64,000 bases of DNA from Phanerodontia chrysosporium (taxonomy: Eukaryota > Basidiomycota > Agaricomycetes > Polyporales > Phanerochaetaceae): assembly GCA_001910725.1 (NCBI GenBank), contig MJGA01000006.1, positions 992,001 to 1,056,000 on the forward strand, read 5' to 3'. Position numbers and translations under genes: made by a program. The first letter of the stretch is position 1. Each line of letters opens with the position of its first letter. The notes beneath the pieces were generated by a model. It had not been told where the DNA came from. It searched no databases and saw nothing but the letters and a program-made list of their open reading frames with translations. This document shows positions 1 through 11,500 of this stretch, in pieces.

Positions 1-576
1 CTGTCTAGCAAGTTCCAGGACGATGGCCTTGTTCGTCGCTGCGGCGCCGTCCGATGCGGGGTCCTGGTGCTGGCTGATGGCTGCGACCTCGGGATTGACA
101 GCCGTCTCTGTGCATAGCACGCTTGCGAGGCCGACTTTCCCGGTGTTGCGCTCCAGGGCACGGTATATGAGTGCATTTGTCATGCCGGAGACATCACCTG
201 CCGCCTTGGCGTTGGTGAACGCCTGATCCGCAGTCGCTTGCTGCAGGCAGTCGAGGTTCTACAGAGACAATATGAGCGGGTGATATGTTCTAAGCCGTTG
301 AGAGCTTACAGTGATCTTCCCTGCGCCTGCGGCGGCTGCAGCGTTTCCCAGAAGGCCAAATACAGGGTCACGATGCCATTGGGGTTATTGAGGTTCAGGC
401 TTGCTCGTACCGACGTAAGCACGGGTTCGTGTGAGTGCTCTAAATTGCGTCCGGTCAGAGACGTTGCGTGATCGGAAGGTTGACTTACCCTGAGGGACTT
501 CCCGTCGAATGGGAGCGGCGCCGGACAAGAGCAAATACGCCGCGACGGACAAAATGGCAGACATCGAACGGACCAT
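1..576 (-). CDS. Secreted basidiomycete protein, 3' end cut by window edge, one apparent frameshift
   Basis: Starts at the ATG at 576 and runs off the left edge. Residues 1-30 look like a signal peptide (MVRSMSAILSVAAYLLLSGA). The first intron opens with GTAAGT near 492 and closes with TTTAG near 444; a second intron lies about 259-309 (GTAAGC...TGTAG). The mature part carries the stretches SLNLNNPNGI, DPVFGLLGNAAAAAGAGKIT and ALIYRALERNTGKVGLA, followed by AAISQHQDPASDG. I recognise this as a recurrent family of secreted basidiomycete proteins but know no function for it. Between PNGI and DPVFG the frame needs one extra base near 371, so the gene is either disrupted or carries an assembly deletion; the frame is clean on both sides, which favours the second. 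The C-terminus is missing. Confidence 0.7.
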
Positions 577-1538
577 CCCGAGGACACGAAACAATTGGGC
601 GGGTTTCAAGAAGAAATGCGGGAGACAGGGAATAGATGCACAGAGCCTGCTGGAAAAGAGAATGGAAGTGCCCACGACCTGAGAGAAGACGTTGTCAGCC
701 AAGACAGATGACCGACACGAAGAGGCAGTACCTGCTGAGCTGAGAATGAACAAGCTGCGAAGGGCAAGAACCAGTCTTGACTATGACGGGCGAAGGGAAG
801 TTGGAATCCATGACGAACTTCCGCCTGCTGTCTTATAAAAGAGACGATCATGGATGCCAAGGTCTCCTTCTGATATCGTAACGATACCCAGCAGAAAGAC
901 AAGACTGGTTACCAGGAGTTGCGATAGCGTACCACCGGCGCAGGCTCTCTGTCCTGTACTAAATCGACGATTAGATACTCGGCACACAAGAAGCGGAATG
1001 CAAACCCGGCGGAGCTGGAGAACTCGGACTCTGATGGGCAACTGTCGCCACGCCCACCCGAGAAATCGCACACTTGCAGCACCTAATTAGGTAAGTCTGC
1101 AGTAGCAATGGCAACGACATCGGGACGTAGTCAACCTTGGCCACATCGCAGGTTGTCATAACTGATATGTCAATGATCCGAGTTAGCTCCCCAGGGGAAA
1201 GACTTCACTACGAGGCTTGCCTCACGTCACGTACTCAGGTCCAGCCTACCCGCAATGTACCAAGCATTCATGATCCCCGATTCCAAGGTCAAGCAATATT
1301 GCATCTATGACAGCCGCATTTAATGTAGTTGTCACGTCGTGGTGGGGATGGAGTCTCCATGCAAGGCGCTCCACTGAGCGACAGACATTGCGTCCGATGA
1401 GAGGCAAAATAGAGGCCGAAATTGAGCAGTTATCGGTGTTACAGGGAGCCGGGAGCATGACTTCGGCACTGTGGTTACCCACGACGAAGCCAGCGCTATC
1501 GTCGCGATCGCTAGGCAGTGGATGCGGGGTATATTCTT
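577..1538. other. Intergenic, no gene supported
   Basis: Short frames exist on both strands (for example minus 606-902) but none has family features, splice-consistent extension or codon bias. A TATAAAAG string near 833 on the plus strand has no obvious gene behind it. Confidence 0.5.
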
Positions 1539-2284
1539 CTATACGACGCGTACAGTCGTTGCCTCTTTCTTCGATAGGGAGTGCAAATCCTGCTCTGAGA
1601 AACAAGGTCAGAAGTTGTTATTGAGTGCAAGAACTGTCGACTTACGAATGCCCCAAACATGAGAGCGCAAGTCCAAGAACTCTGAGCGCGAATTCTGAGT
1701 AAGTACACGCGTAGAAGTGCACCGCCACACTTACCGACGTGAAGGCCATCATACAGCTTCTTCATTTCAGTCCGGACGCGCGAGATGTCATCTTTGGCTG
1801 CAGATGAATCGCGAAGTGCCTTCAGGTCTTTCTCGACAGCTTCAATCCTCCTGATATGTGCGGTAATCTGCAGAGCAATGACATGATAGGTCATGGTTCG
1901 TTGTACGAGCCTAATAGCAACATACCCGCTCCGTGCTGTGCTGCAGCTCCTCGACACTGGCCTGCAAGGCGGCAGATGCCTGCTTGTACTCGTCAAGCAG
2001 ATGGTAGGCGGCGTAGGACGAGGCAAGGGAGAATCCAAACAAAAATCCTACAATGCTTCACAACTTTCAGTATGCTCAAGCTGGGTGCCTGTCCCTGGAG
2101 GGTCGCGGGACACGACGTACCCTCCCCGGAATGCGCCTACGGGCTTCTTGGGCGGGGGAACGTGACCCAGGTTTGGGGCTGCGACTGGAGCCTCCTGGAA
2201 AGCAACACGGGACGTGGCAAAAGCACGACGGGTGACATTAGCTGGCTGCGCTCTGAGTAACGAGCGAGTGAGCATGGACGACAT
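1539..2284 (-). CDS. Mitochondrial coiled-coil protein with one membrane segment
   Basis: Five exons, 2284-2121, 2055-1926, 1867-1735, 1681-1646 and 1594-1539, join without a break to a 172-residue protein. The N-terminus is Arg/Ser/Ala-rich without acidic residues and has an RRAFATSR stretch, as expected for a mitochondrial presequence. It is followed by a proline-rich linker (PPPKKPVGAFRGG), a hydrophobic segment (IVGFLFGFSLASSYAAY) and then a heptad-like helical region (SAALQASVEELQ, RRIEAVEKDLKALRD, VRTEMKKLYDGLH). The likely topology is a single inner-membrane anchor with a soluble coiled coil. Similar proteins are common in basidiomycetes; I do not know a proven role. The first acceptor is CTTTC...GAAG/CATTG, chosen because it alone keeps the frame. 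Confidence is high that it is a gene, low on function. Confidence 0.8.
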
Positions 2285-2407
2285 GGCGGAACGGAGGCGA
2301 GTGCTGAGCGACCTCCCGGCCTCGACGTCAACGCTGGGCGCCAATTGATGCGAGTTCTTGCCCTCTTGCACTCACGTATCCCACACCTTCATGTATCGTC
2401 TCCAAGT

Positions 2408-3217
2408 TCACATATAAATCTTCGAATACATGGCAAAGAACTCGCCTCTACTGTTAGCCATACTCGACCTAGTACCGCACTGTCCAGATCCTGCCAGCAA
2501 CACTTGAACCGGAGTCGCAGTGATAATACGCCAAACCCAGGTCAGTGGCATCTCCGGTCGCTCGGTCTGGTCAGGCGAGATTGGAGACTTTGACACAGGA
2601 GACGGCGCCAGATGAAGTGCAGCGGGAGAGACGGTGCGTGTTCCCCAGCGAAGAGCATCCCATTCGTCCTTGAAGATCACACTCCCTTCTGGCTCGCAGA
2701 CAACCCTGGCGACGCACCGGCCATTCTTGTTGTGCTGACACATCTCGAAGCTCCAGTCGTTGAACTTCACGTCCCTCGGTTTGCGGTATGTTCCCATCCG
2801 TCGTGACAGTAGGGGTCGCCAAGCTTCTCGACGACGATTGGTCTGCCACCACCTGGTGCAGTGGCCCGAATCTTAACGCTGGCCGCGCCACAGCATGCAG
2901 CGAGACAGCCTTTTATGCCCTGGGAGCACCAGTCTGCCTCGCGCTCGGGCTTGTATACGTGTGGCACCCGACAACGAGTGCCGTCATCCTTGACGAACGT
3001 GGCATGACAGCGGACACAGTGTTGCTCTTTCGGCGGCTGCTTGGCGAGCTCTTCCCCCTATGAAGCATGTACAATGCCCGTGGCAGTAAGTCAAGATGTC
3101 TATCTGCCTCGTTTACGTGTAACTTACTTGCTTGTAGCGAAACTCGTCGTAGAACGGTGAGGTCGGGGTTCCTGGAGCGAGCCGAGTCAGTCTACCCATG
3201 TTTGCGATGGTGGGCAT
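2408..3217 (-). CDS. Cys-rich basidiomycete protein of unknown function, one apparent frameshift
   Basis: Exon 1 starts at the ATG at 3217 (MPTIANMGRLTRLAPGTPTS) and ends at a GTAAGT donor near 3127. The next exon opens after ATAG near 3060. The protein has paired cysteines and histidines reminiscent of a metal-binding fold: CVRCHATFVKDDGTRC, then WCSQGIKGCLAACCG, then PYCHDG. After CHDG (about 2797-2801) the frame must shift by one missing base to continue into KFNDWSFEMCQHNKNGRC, which keeps the Cys-rich style, so I treat both parts as one gene. The C-terminal 60 residues after DEWDAL look less constrained, and the true stop may differ. No function assigned. Confidence 0.55.
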
Positions 3218-4255
3218 ACGGTGTCGCACGAGGGTATTTAACTGACGCGATCCGTCTTTGTCTTGACCATCACCATTTCGTGGCCACCGGCAATGCAAAA
3301 TGGTGCTTTGTCCGAACTGTTGTCTGACCACACTTCATGCAGCTGAGCCACCATGCTCATTACGCCCGCTCGACCCTAAACAGGGTGGTGGCAAGTGACT
3401 TGACTAACCGAGGCCGACTTACCCCTAGCGAGTTACACCGCGAGCCCTGCCGTGATACACAATTGAAAGCGGACAGCAACTTGGCGCATGGTAAGTATGC
3501 CATTCGGACGATCGCATTCTTACCCCAGGAGATGCGAGATGCACTTGATCGGGGGTGCGCTTTTAAGAGCTTCATCCTGGGGTACGAGGGCGCAGGTGCG
3601 TATTCCTAATATTCTACCTTGATTTATGTAGGCTCATCATCGCTAGACTTCTGACGTCGCGGCCACGCCACAAAGGCAATGCTAAGCGCTTGGCCACATG
3701 CAAAGCTGCTTATTCGTCTTCCTGCTTACGCGAGAGGTGTCCGTCGCAGCATCCGCTTCAAGGTTTTTTCTCTGCACTGCCCGTGAACGACCTTTACCCG
3801 GGGCTCATAGCATCAGAACGCTTCTATTGTTCGACTTTGACCGCATGCGGAAAACCCGCCCGGTTACCGTGGTAGAAGGAGGCCTCACTGGTCTCACGCC
3901 TGCTTGACTTCCTCAGCACCCTCAGTGTGTCCTTTCCTTCAAAACAGAACTCTGCGCTGTGGAAGCCCGGGCAAAACGGGGAATCACGGAGGTGCCTCAG
4001 ACCATGCATTTGGTGAAGAAGCATTCCTCTCTGGCATCCCTTGCAGCAATTGTGATAGCGGCTCCGTGTGCAACTGGGTAATTCAGACGCTAAATTCCTT
4101 TCCAATTACAGGCTCGTTACATATGTGTGTCGAAGTAGCGTATGCTACATTCTGTACATTATTACTGTAGCGCATCAATGAAAAGAGAGACGGTGGAGAG
4201 CGCTTACTCTGCTGCAGCAACTTGGTGGCGTGCGTGCATCTTGATACCTACCATC
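3218..4255. other. Intergenic, no gene supported
   Basis: Several frames of 60-95 codons on both strands, none with recognisable domains or consistent splice structure. This holds the promoter side of both the minus gene ending at 3217 and the CDC123 gene starting at 4256. Confidence 0.5.
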
Positions 4256-5539
4256 ATGCCCTCAGCGATCTCGACGCCAACTATCTTCCCGCCCACGACA
4301 CCTGAACAGATTCTTGCCTTTCAATTTTCATCCTGGTATCCACGCTTTGCTGCTCATAGCATCAAGTCCACTATTGTTCGTCCCCTGAGCAGTGACTTCC
4401 TGGAGTACCTGAACGCAGACGGCGTATTCATGCCTCAGGGTGCTGAAGACATGTCAGTGAGTCTTCTCGAGGCAGAAATAGGTCCCGGAGCCTAAGGAGT
4501 GTCACAGACCGCGGAAAGCACGCTCTCAGATGACGAAAACGACGATGACAGCGACGACGAGCCCCGGCGCACCTTCGCCTTCCCCGAGCTCGACGCCAAA
4601 ATCCGTGCCGCAGTGAAGGATTACGGCGCAGTGTTTCCGAAGCTGAACTTCTCCTCGCCGCGGGTAGGTCTCTCCTGCGCGTGCACGCCCCTGTTCTCAT
4701 GCATGGTTGACGCAGCGCTTTAGGATGCGGCGTGGATGCTGCCCGCGGGCTCGCCCATGAAATGCACCTCACCGGCAGACGTGTACATGCTGCTCAAGTC
4801 CTCCGACTTTGTGCTGCACGACCTCGATCGCACTCAGCTCTTCGAGGGGTGTGATGTCGAAGATGGACAGCTCCCCGAGTATGAGCTCGAGCTTGTCCTC
4901 CGAAAATGGTACCCCGTGGACAGGAGCAGAGAGTTGCGATGTTTTGTCAGAAGAGAGAGGCTCATCGGTGAGTCACAATTACGGCTTCAGTGTCTACGTT
5001 CCGACATGGTCGTGGCAGGCATTTCCCAACGAGATCCAAACTACTATGATTTCTGGAACGAGCCACAAACGCAAAGCAAGGTTGTGGACGCGGTGCAAAA
5101 GTTCTGGGAGGACAATATCAAGGGCAAATGGGAGAGCACTGGCGGCAACTGTACGGCCAAATTAGTTATTCAATCAGCAACCGCTGACGCCTTTACAGAC
5201 ATCTTTGACTTCCTGCTTACGCGTGACCTTTCACGAGGGCACATCATCGACTTCAACCCCTACTCACCAAAAACGGACCCGCAGCTCTTCACGTACGAGG
5301 AGCTCCTCGAGCAGCTGAATTGCGCCATAGAGTCGCCAGACTTCAAGCCAGAGCTCCGCGTAGTCGACTCACCGAGCCATCCAAGCGCGACGCGGAACGC
5401 GCCCGCACACCAACACAACATGGTCCCCATCGAGGCGCTTATGCTGAGTAGCGGACGCAACATGTCAGAGTTCGCGGATGTTTGGCAGCAGGAGCTACGG
5501 CGGTCAGCAGCAGACGACGAAGACGAAGATGAACAATAG
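4256..5539 (+). CDS. CDC123: CDC123, assembly factor of translation initiation factor eIF2
   Basis: Exons 4256-4456, 4508-4663, 4724-4967, 5019-5150 and 5199-5539 give 357 residues, close to the usual family length. CDC123 is an ATP-grasp-fold protein that binds eIF2 gamma and promotes assembly of the eIF2 trimer in the cytosol. Family marks seen: an acidic stretch near residue 75 (DDENDDDSDDEP) followed by FAFPELDAKI; PKLNFSSPRDAAWML; the LVLRKWYPVDRSRELRCFVR core; GISQRDPNYYDF; and FDFLLTRDLSRGHIIDFNP, which holds conserved Asp and Asn of the nucleotide/metal site. The tail is acidic (DDEDEDEQ). The intron at 5151-5198 is 48 nt and in frame, so a naive reading frame runs through it; removing it restores the family sequence. 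The ATG at 4256 fits the normal start; a longer in-frame start at 4142 is less likely. Confidence 0.95.
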
Positions 5540-5601
5540 GTTGTGCCTGATGTACATATACATCTCTGCTGAAGCTACTGAGACTCACAGGAATTACATA
5601 G

Positions 5602-7793
5602 CTAGCAGACCCTCAGCCTCGCGACGCTCGGATCGTGGTCGCTCGTGCGAGTATCAACGTCCGGCGCCCAGCTGTTCACGTGAACGTGTTCGACCTCGAC
5701 CTTGCGCGCCGCGACGGCGGGTGAGACGAACATGTGGTCGAGCTGCTCCTGCAGGTTGTTGAACACGTACGTGTAGCGCTCGAGCGGCGGGATGCCCGCG
5801 ACCTCGTCGACCTCGGAGATGAGCCCGTTGAATGGCTCGAAGACGGTGCGCGCCTGCACGAATTCGTTGAAGTCGCCCGCGAGGATGACGCTCGCGTGCG
5901 GGTCCATACGGAGCAGTCCCTGGATAAAGCTCTAGAGGGACGCTCAGAAGGGTGGCATTACGAAGCTTCGTAAACGAAACGTACCGCGATAACCTTGACC
6001 TGTGCAATGCGTTGGTCGACGGCGCCGTTCAGCGGCGGGCGCGGATCGCCCTGGTTCGACGACCCTCCAGACACCTTGGCCGCGTTGTGCACGTTGATCG
6101 TGAAGAACCGCGCGCCCGTGTTCGTCTGCCATGCCGCGACCAGGGGTTTGCGACTCGAGTTCCAGGCACCATTCGTCGGATCGAGTCGCCCAGGGTTAAA
6201 GCTGCGCATCACCCTCACTTCAGCCAGGCAGGGAGGTCGAGCGGCAAAACACGTACTTCAGTGTCAGCTTGCTGTCGCGCCCGAAGACGGGCTTCACAGC
6301 ATCTAGAGGGCCTCCAACGGGCGGGCCTGGCACCAAGCTGACCTTCTTTGGGTTGAACAAGTATGCAGGACGGATGTTGCCTCCAGGCTGGCCGCCGTCC
6401 TGGCCGTCCACAGAGATCACTTCCGTGAAGCTGTACTTGACGCTGCTCTGGGACGCGATGGCGTTGCTGAGAGTGCTGAGCGTCACGTTGGCCGAAACGG
6501 TGCCGTCGTTTGTCGGGCCCGAGTTGTCCTGTATCTCCTGCATGAACATGATGTCGGGCGTCTGCAGATGTTTTGCGATGTCGGTTGCCGCCTGGGGCAG
6601 GGTTGTCGAGTTTGGAGCCATGTTATCGACCTACCAACTATCGGTAAAGAAGAATGCAGGTTCCTGGGATGAACATACATTATAGTCGCCTAGGGTAACT
6701 GTGCAACCGTCTCGACTCGACGTCAGCTTGGTCACGGGGACGTTGGGATTCGGTCTTGTCAGGACGGTGGGCGCAGTGAAGGGAATAACGTAGAAGAAGC
6801 TGAATCTACACAGATGATGTCAAACGAAGCTCTTTGTTCATGTTCGAGTAGCATCTCCCACTTACTGATACTGGACTACTCCGGTGATGTCGCTCAGAGT
6901 CACGCCGACACTGACGTTGGGGTTCTTGGTACCGTCCAGTGGTGCACCAATGATGACGGTCTCGGGACCGCCATCGGGTATGCCATCAGGCCCTGAAGAG
7001 AGTCATTACAACGCCACAAGCAAGAAAACACCAAGACAAAGCCATACCGAAAGCCAGAGTTAGCCCGCCACGAGAGTTGATGTTGTTGGCCGGCCATGCT
7101 CCGCGCACCCAGAACTCGCCAAAGTTATTCTGAAACCCTATCGACGTGGGCTTTGGCACAGTGACAAGCTGGCCCTCCAAGCTGGCCCAGAAGTCAATGG
7201 CGAACTTTTCCGGCTGCACCGTGGCGTTTACGACGTCGACACGGCTCTGGTTATTCGGGATGCTCAGGAACCCGTCGCGCCCGACGTCCAGGGCGGAGAG
7301 GTACCGCGTCGGCGGGCTGCGGCCGCGACCCAGCACGAGTGGCCTCACCGTATTATTCGTGGAAAGCACGGTGATATTTGTCGGCGAGTCGAGCTCGGTA
7401 GACTGGAGGTAAGTGGGGTTTGAACTTGAGCGGAAGTCCGCAACCTTTCCCGACAGAGAGATCTCATTGCCAACAGCGACGGCGTTCAGCACCTTGCTTG
7501 ACGAGGAAAAGACAAAGAGCCCGGTGGATATGCGGGGTCCTTGACGGGTTCGCTCTGGATATAGAACCCAGAAGAGCTCTGCAGGGAGGTCAGTGACTAG
7601 TGAGCGTCATCCAGCCTCTACATCGGTGGCAACATACCTTTGCTGTTACCACACCCGTCACATTCTGAACCACTTGTCCTTCTAGAGGAGAACGAAATGC
7701 CGGGCCTTGAATGTCCGCGATAGTCGTCGAGTAGACAAGAGGCAGGAGGGCGCATTGGCAGAGCCAAAGGAGCGACGACTTCGCAGAGTACAT
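5602..7793 (-). CDS. Secreted endonuclease/exonuclease/phosphatase-family nuclease, copy A
   Basis: Multi-exon gene starting with a signal peptide (MYSAKSSLLWLCQCALLPLV). Order: an N-terminal region of about 250 residues of the type found in bacterial extracellular nucleases (FRSPLEGQ, VTGVVTAK, GFYIQSEP, KVADFRSSS), then a DNase I-like catalytic domain. Catalytic marks are all present: GDYN, MQEIQDNSGP (Glu), ARFFTINVHNAAK (His), ILAGDFNEFV (Asp/Asn) and TSDHDPSVARL (Asp-His) at the C-terminus. The likely role is extracellular nucleic-acid breakdown, perhaps for phosphate or nitrogen supply; that is inference. One base appears to be missing near 7531-7537 in a run of four Gs, between GFYIQSEP and STGLFVFS. 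A paralogue with the same exon pattern lies at 16556-18748. A TATA-like box sits about 58 bp upstream of the start. Confidence 0.88.
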
Positions 7794-7848
7794 GGCGGCA
7801 GGCTCAGGGTAGAACGTGCCTATGATCCATCTCAAGAGCAAGAAACGT

Positions 7849-7855
7849 ACTTATA
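7849..7855 (-). promoter_or_regulatory. TATA-like box of nuclease copy A
   Basis: TATAAGT read on the minus strand, 56-62 bp upstream of the ATG at 7793. The paralogue has TATAAAAG at nearly the same distance, which supports both. Confidence 0.45.
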
Positions 7856-8308
7856 GAGACCCAGGAGGGTCGGTAGGCCTCGTTCTCAAATGCGTGCTAG
7901 GCACGGTCACGTCCCCGCTCATCAGAAGCGGGTCAGCAACGTGCCTTCGCTGTCCTGATCTCGGGGCCTCCTGTCGAGGCGGAGGACGGCGTATATCCAT
8001 GAACGGAGTGGAGCATGCTGGCACCGGGGCTAGCCATGTGTGTCGCATTGCATGCGGTGGGAGTAAGGCCGAAGAATCCTGCAGGGATCCCAATGGATAC
8101 TCGACGTGGGCAGTGTTTCACAGGCACGCAAGGTCAGCTGTTAGAACTGAGGATTGCCATCAGCAGCATAGTACCGTGCTTGGGGGTGGAAGGCACCATA
8201 GACATAGGCTTGGAAATGAGATGAAGTCTCGGGGTAAGCCAGAACATTTGACGCACGCCGCGCGAATATATAGGATTCTCGGCGCGCACCCATCAACGTT
8301 GCTCATGT
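7856..8308. other. Intergenic between nuclease copy A and the copia element
   Basis: No supported gene. A plus-strand frame at 7816-8319 has no recognisable features. The copia element inserted at the right end of this stretch. Confidence 0.5.
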
Positions 8309-8313
8309 CGACC

Positions 8314-8580
8314 TCTTGAAGAATCGAGCGGGGGTGAGATGCGGGAAACGAACGATAACATTCGGCGAGATGTAACTAGGATTTTATACATTTTCTTGTA
8401 ACTACCAGAAAGGAAATGAAATGTGGGTTTTAAGTTATTACAAAGGCGGAAGACTCAGATAAGATAAAGTGGATCGTAATGAAGATAAGAAAATGGAGAT
8501 TACTACCGACGGGTGCCTTTTATGGCATGCCGCCCTGCGTCTGAGGTGGGTCACCTCGGCGGCGCCTCGGGATGACAACA
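8314..8580 (-). repeat. 3' LTR of the copia element
   Basis: 267-bp direct repeat, the same as 12728-12994 by eye. In sense orientation it begins TGTTGTCATCCC and ends TTCTTCAAGA, so the usual terminal CA is not present. It lies downstream of the polypurine tract at 8581-8589. Confidence 0.93.
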
Positions 8581-8589
8581 CTCCCCCTC
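8581..8589 (-). other. Polypurine tract of the copia element
   Basis: GAGGGGGAG on the minus strand immediately before the 3' LTR; this is the usual place for the plus-strand primer of reverse transcription. It overlaps two bases of the gag-pol stop codon (8588-8590). Confidence 0.75.
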
Positions 8590-11500
8590 AGCGAGCGACG
8601 AGCTGAGCGAGTTCGAGCTGCTTGAGATGCGTCGGCTTGGCGAGTGCTTTGGTGAGCATGTCGGCGCAATTGTCGGCGGAGGCGCAATGCGTGATGTCGA
8701 TGTCGCCGTCCTTGACGCGTTCGCGAATGAAATGATGGCGAATGTCGATGTGCTTGGAGCGCGCGTGAAATTGACTGTCGTGCGCGAAAGTGATGGCGGC
8801 TTGATTGTCGGTGAGGATGGTGGTAGCGGTGTCGCCGAGAATACCGAGTTCGGCGAGGAGGCGGCGTAGCCAGATGGCCTCCTTGGCTGCGTGTGAGAGG
8901 GCGATGTACTCCGCTTCCATCGTGGAGAGGGCGACCGTAGCTTGTTTCTTCGAGGACCAGCTGATGATGCCGCCGGCAAGCTTGAAGGTGTAGCCGGACA
9001 CGGACCGGCGGTCGACCAGGGACTGTGCCCAGTCTGCGTCCGAGTATCCGATCAGATCTTGATCGTCGGGACCGTAGGTGATGCCGAGGTCGAGTGTGCC
9101 CTTGAGATAGCGAAAGACGTGCTTGACCGCCGTCCAGTGAGTGTTGGACGGTCGAGAGGTGAACTGGGAAAGTGCTTGAACAGCGAAGGCGATGTCGGGG
9201 CGTGTACCGACAGCGGCGTACATGAGGGAACCGATGGCGGCGGCGTAGGGCGCATCAACGGGCGTTTCGTCTTCGGAGATCGGCCCAAGCTTGATGTTCG
9301 GGTCAAGCGGCGTCGAGACCGGATTGCAGTCTTGCATGCCGAAACGCTCGAGAATGAGCTTGATGTAGTGCGACTGCTTGATGGTGAGCGTGCGAGCGGT
9401 GCGGTCGCGAATGGCCTGAATGCCGACGAAGGTGGTGAGCGCGCCTGAGGTCGTGATGGCGAAGTGGGCGGCGATATCGGCCTTGAAGTCGTTTAAGGCA
9501 GCGCGCTTCCCAAAAAGGGTAGTGTCGTCGACATGAAGGAGTGCGAGCGTTAGAGCGTCGGAACGTTTGAAGTAAACGCACGGATCGGCCTCGGAGCGAG
9601 TGAATCCCATCAGATTGACGAGGACGTGGTTGAGGACGTTGTTCCAGGCGCGTCCGGCCTGCTTGAGACCGTACAGGGCCTTGCGCAGGACGTAGACTTG
9701 GCCAGAGTTGTCGTCGTAGCCGGGTGCCTGACGCATGTAGATGGTCTCCTCGAGGGGGCCGTAGAGATACGCGCCGGTGATGTCGAGACCGTCGTCGTCG
9801 AGGTCGTAACGGGCAGCGATGGCGCATGCGGCGCGCCAGGATTCGAGGCGGACGACGGGGGCGAAGGTTTGAAGGTAATCTTGCCCGGGGATCTGGGAGA
9901 AACCTTGTGCGACAAGACGTGCCTTGTACTTGTCGATCGAGCCGTCGGGGTGGCGTTTGATGGCGAAGACCCAGCGTGAGCCGATGGCCTTCCGGTCGTC
10001 CGGAAGGTCGCCCATCTCCCAAGTTCCCCTCCCCCTGAGCTGTGACATTTCAGCGTCCATGGCGGCCTGCCATTGCGGCCAGTCGTCCCGTGCCTTACAC
10101 TCCTCAATAGAGGACGGGTGGTCCCAATCTCCGCGTACTGCGAAGCAGATGTGGGCGTGAGCGCTAGCGTCGTGATCCGTCGACTTCGGAGCGATGGTTC
10201 CGGTCTGGTGAAGACGTTTGTAGTCGACGCGAGGCGTGTTGCGCTCGGACTTGCGCGTAGACTCGGGGGGAACGCTAGAGGATGTCGAGCGAGGAAGGGC
10301 GACTGAGGGGGAACGCGATTTGGTCGTCGTAGCAGACGGTTCAGCCTTGGATGCCTTCGAAGAGTCGGGCGCTTGAGGCGCTGATGCCGGTGGTGGCGTC
10401 GTGGTAACTGAAGGCGGCGATTTGGCTCGAGAAGGTGTCGGACTCTCCCCCTCAAGGGTGAAGGGGATGCTACGAGGTGGTTCAGCCTTACGCTCGAAGA
10501 TGACATCGCGAGAAACTAGGATCTGGCGCATGCCAGGGACGAAGTACCTCCAGCCGGCACTGTTGTCCGAGATCCCGGTGAAGATGTAGCGCTCGGACTT
10601 CGGCTCGAGCTTCGAGCGACGTTTTTCGGGCACGAGGACCCAGCAGGGCGTGCCGAACTCTTGCGCGTCCTTGATATCAGGGCGGCGGCCCCAGAACAAG
10701 TCGTAGGGCGTGAGATCGCGAGTGCGCGTCGGCGTGCGGTTCTTGAGATAGGTGGCGTATGCCCAGGCCTCCTGCCAAAGGAATTTCGGCAAGTCGCGCG
10801 CGATCAGCATGGCGCGCGCGCGCTCCGCGAGAGTGCGGTTTAGGCGTTCAGCGATGCCGTTCTGCGAAGGGGAATATGGTGCCGTGGTGCGAACGAGAAT
10901 GCCGCGAGAGGCGGCGTAGTCGCGAAACTGGCCTTGAGTGTATTCCTTTGCGTTGTCGACGTGTACCGTCTTGATCTTCGCGTTGAGATGACGCTCGAGG
11001 AGCGCTTCATACTTCTTGAAGCGGTCGAGGGCGGCGTCGCGTGATTTCATGAAGAAAATAACGACGTATCGCGAAGCGGCATCGGTGAATGTGATGACGT
11101 ACGTATTGCCCTGCAGAGAGGCGATGCGCGCCGGGCCCCAGATGTCTGAGAAGACGAGATCGCCGACGGCTAGAGCGCGATCGGCGGCGGTATCGGGGAA
11201 TGGCGCTCGAGAGTGCTTGGCCTGGATGCAGGCGTCGCAGTCGAAGTCGATATCCGACGAGGTGTCGACTTCCATGCCTTCTACGAGGTCTTTGCGATGG
11301 ATTTCCTGCAGCTGCTGGCGATTAATGTGTCCCAGAGCGCAGTGCCATTCATACCAAGTGCGCGCAGTGCGCACGGCGAGCGCTCGAGATCGCGCCGGAT
11401 ACCGAAGTCTCATATCCATGTGATAGAGATGTCCGACGCGACGACCGTGGCAGATCGTACGATCGCGGTCTTTGATGAACAAGTCCGGACCAGTGCCGAC

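Noticed and set aside
9303..10506. Overlapping frames inside the copia gag-pol region on both strands
   Set aside because: They are out-of-frame copies of the intact 1332-residue polyprotein.
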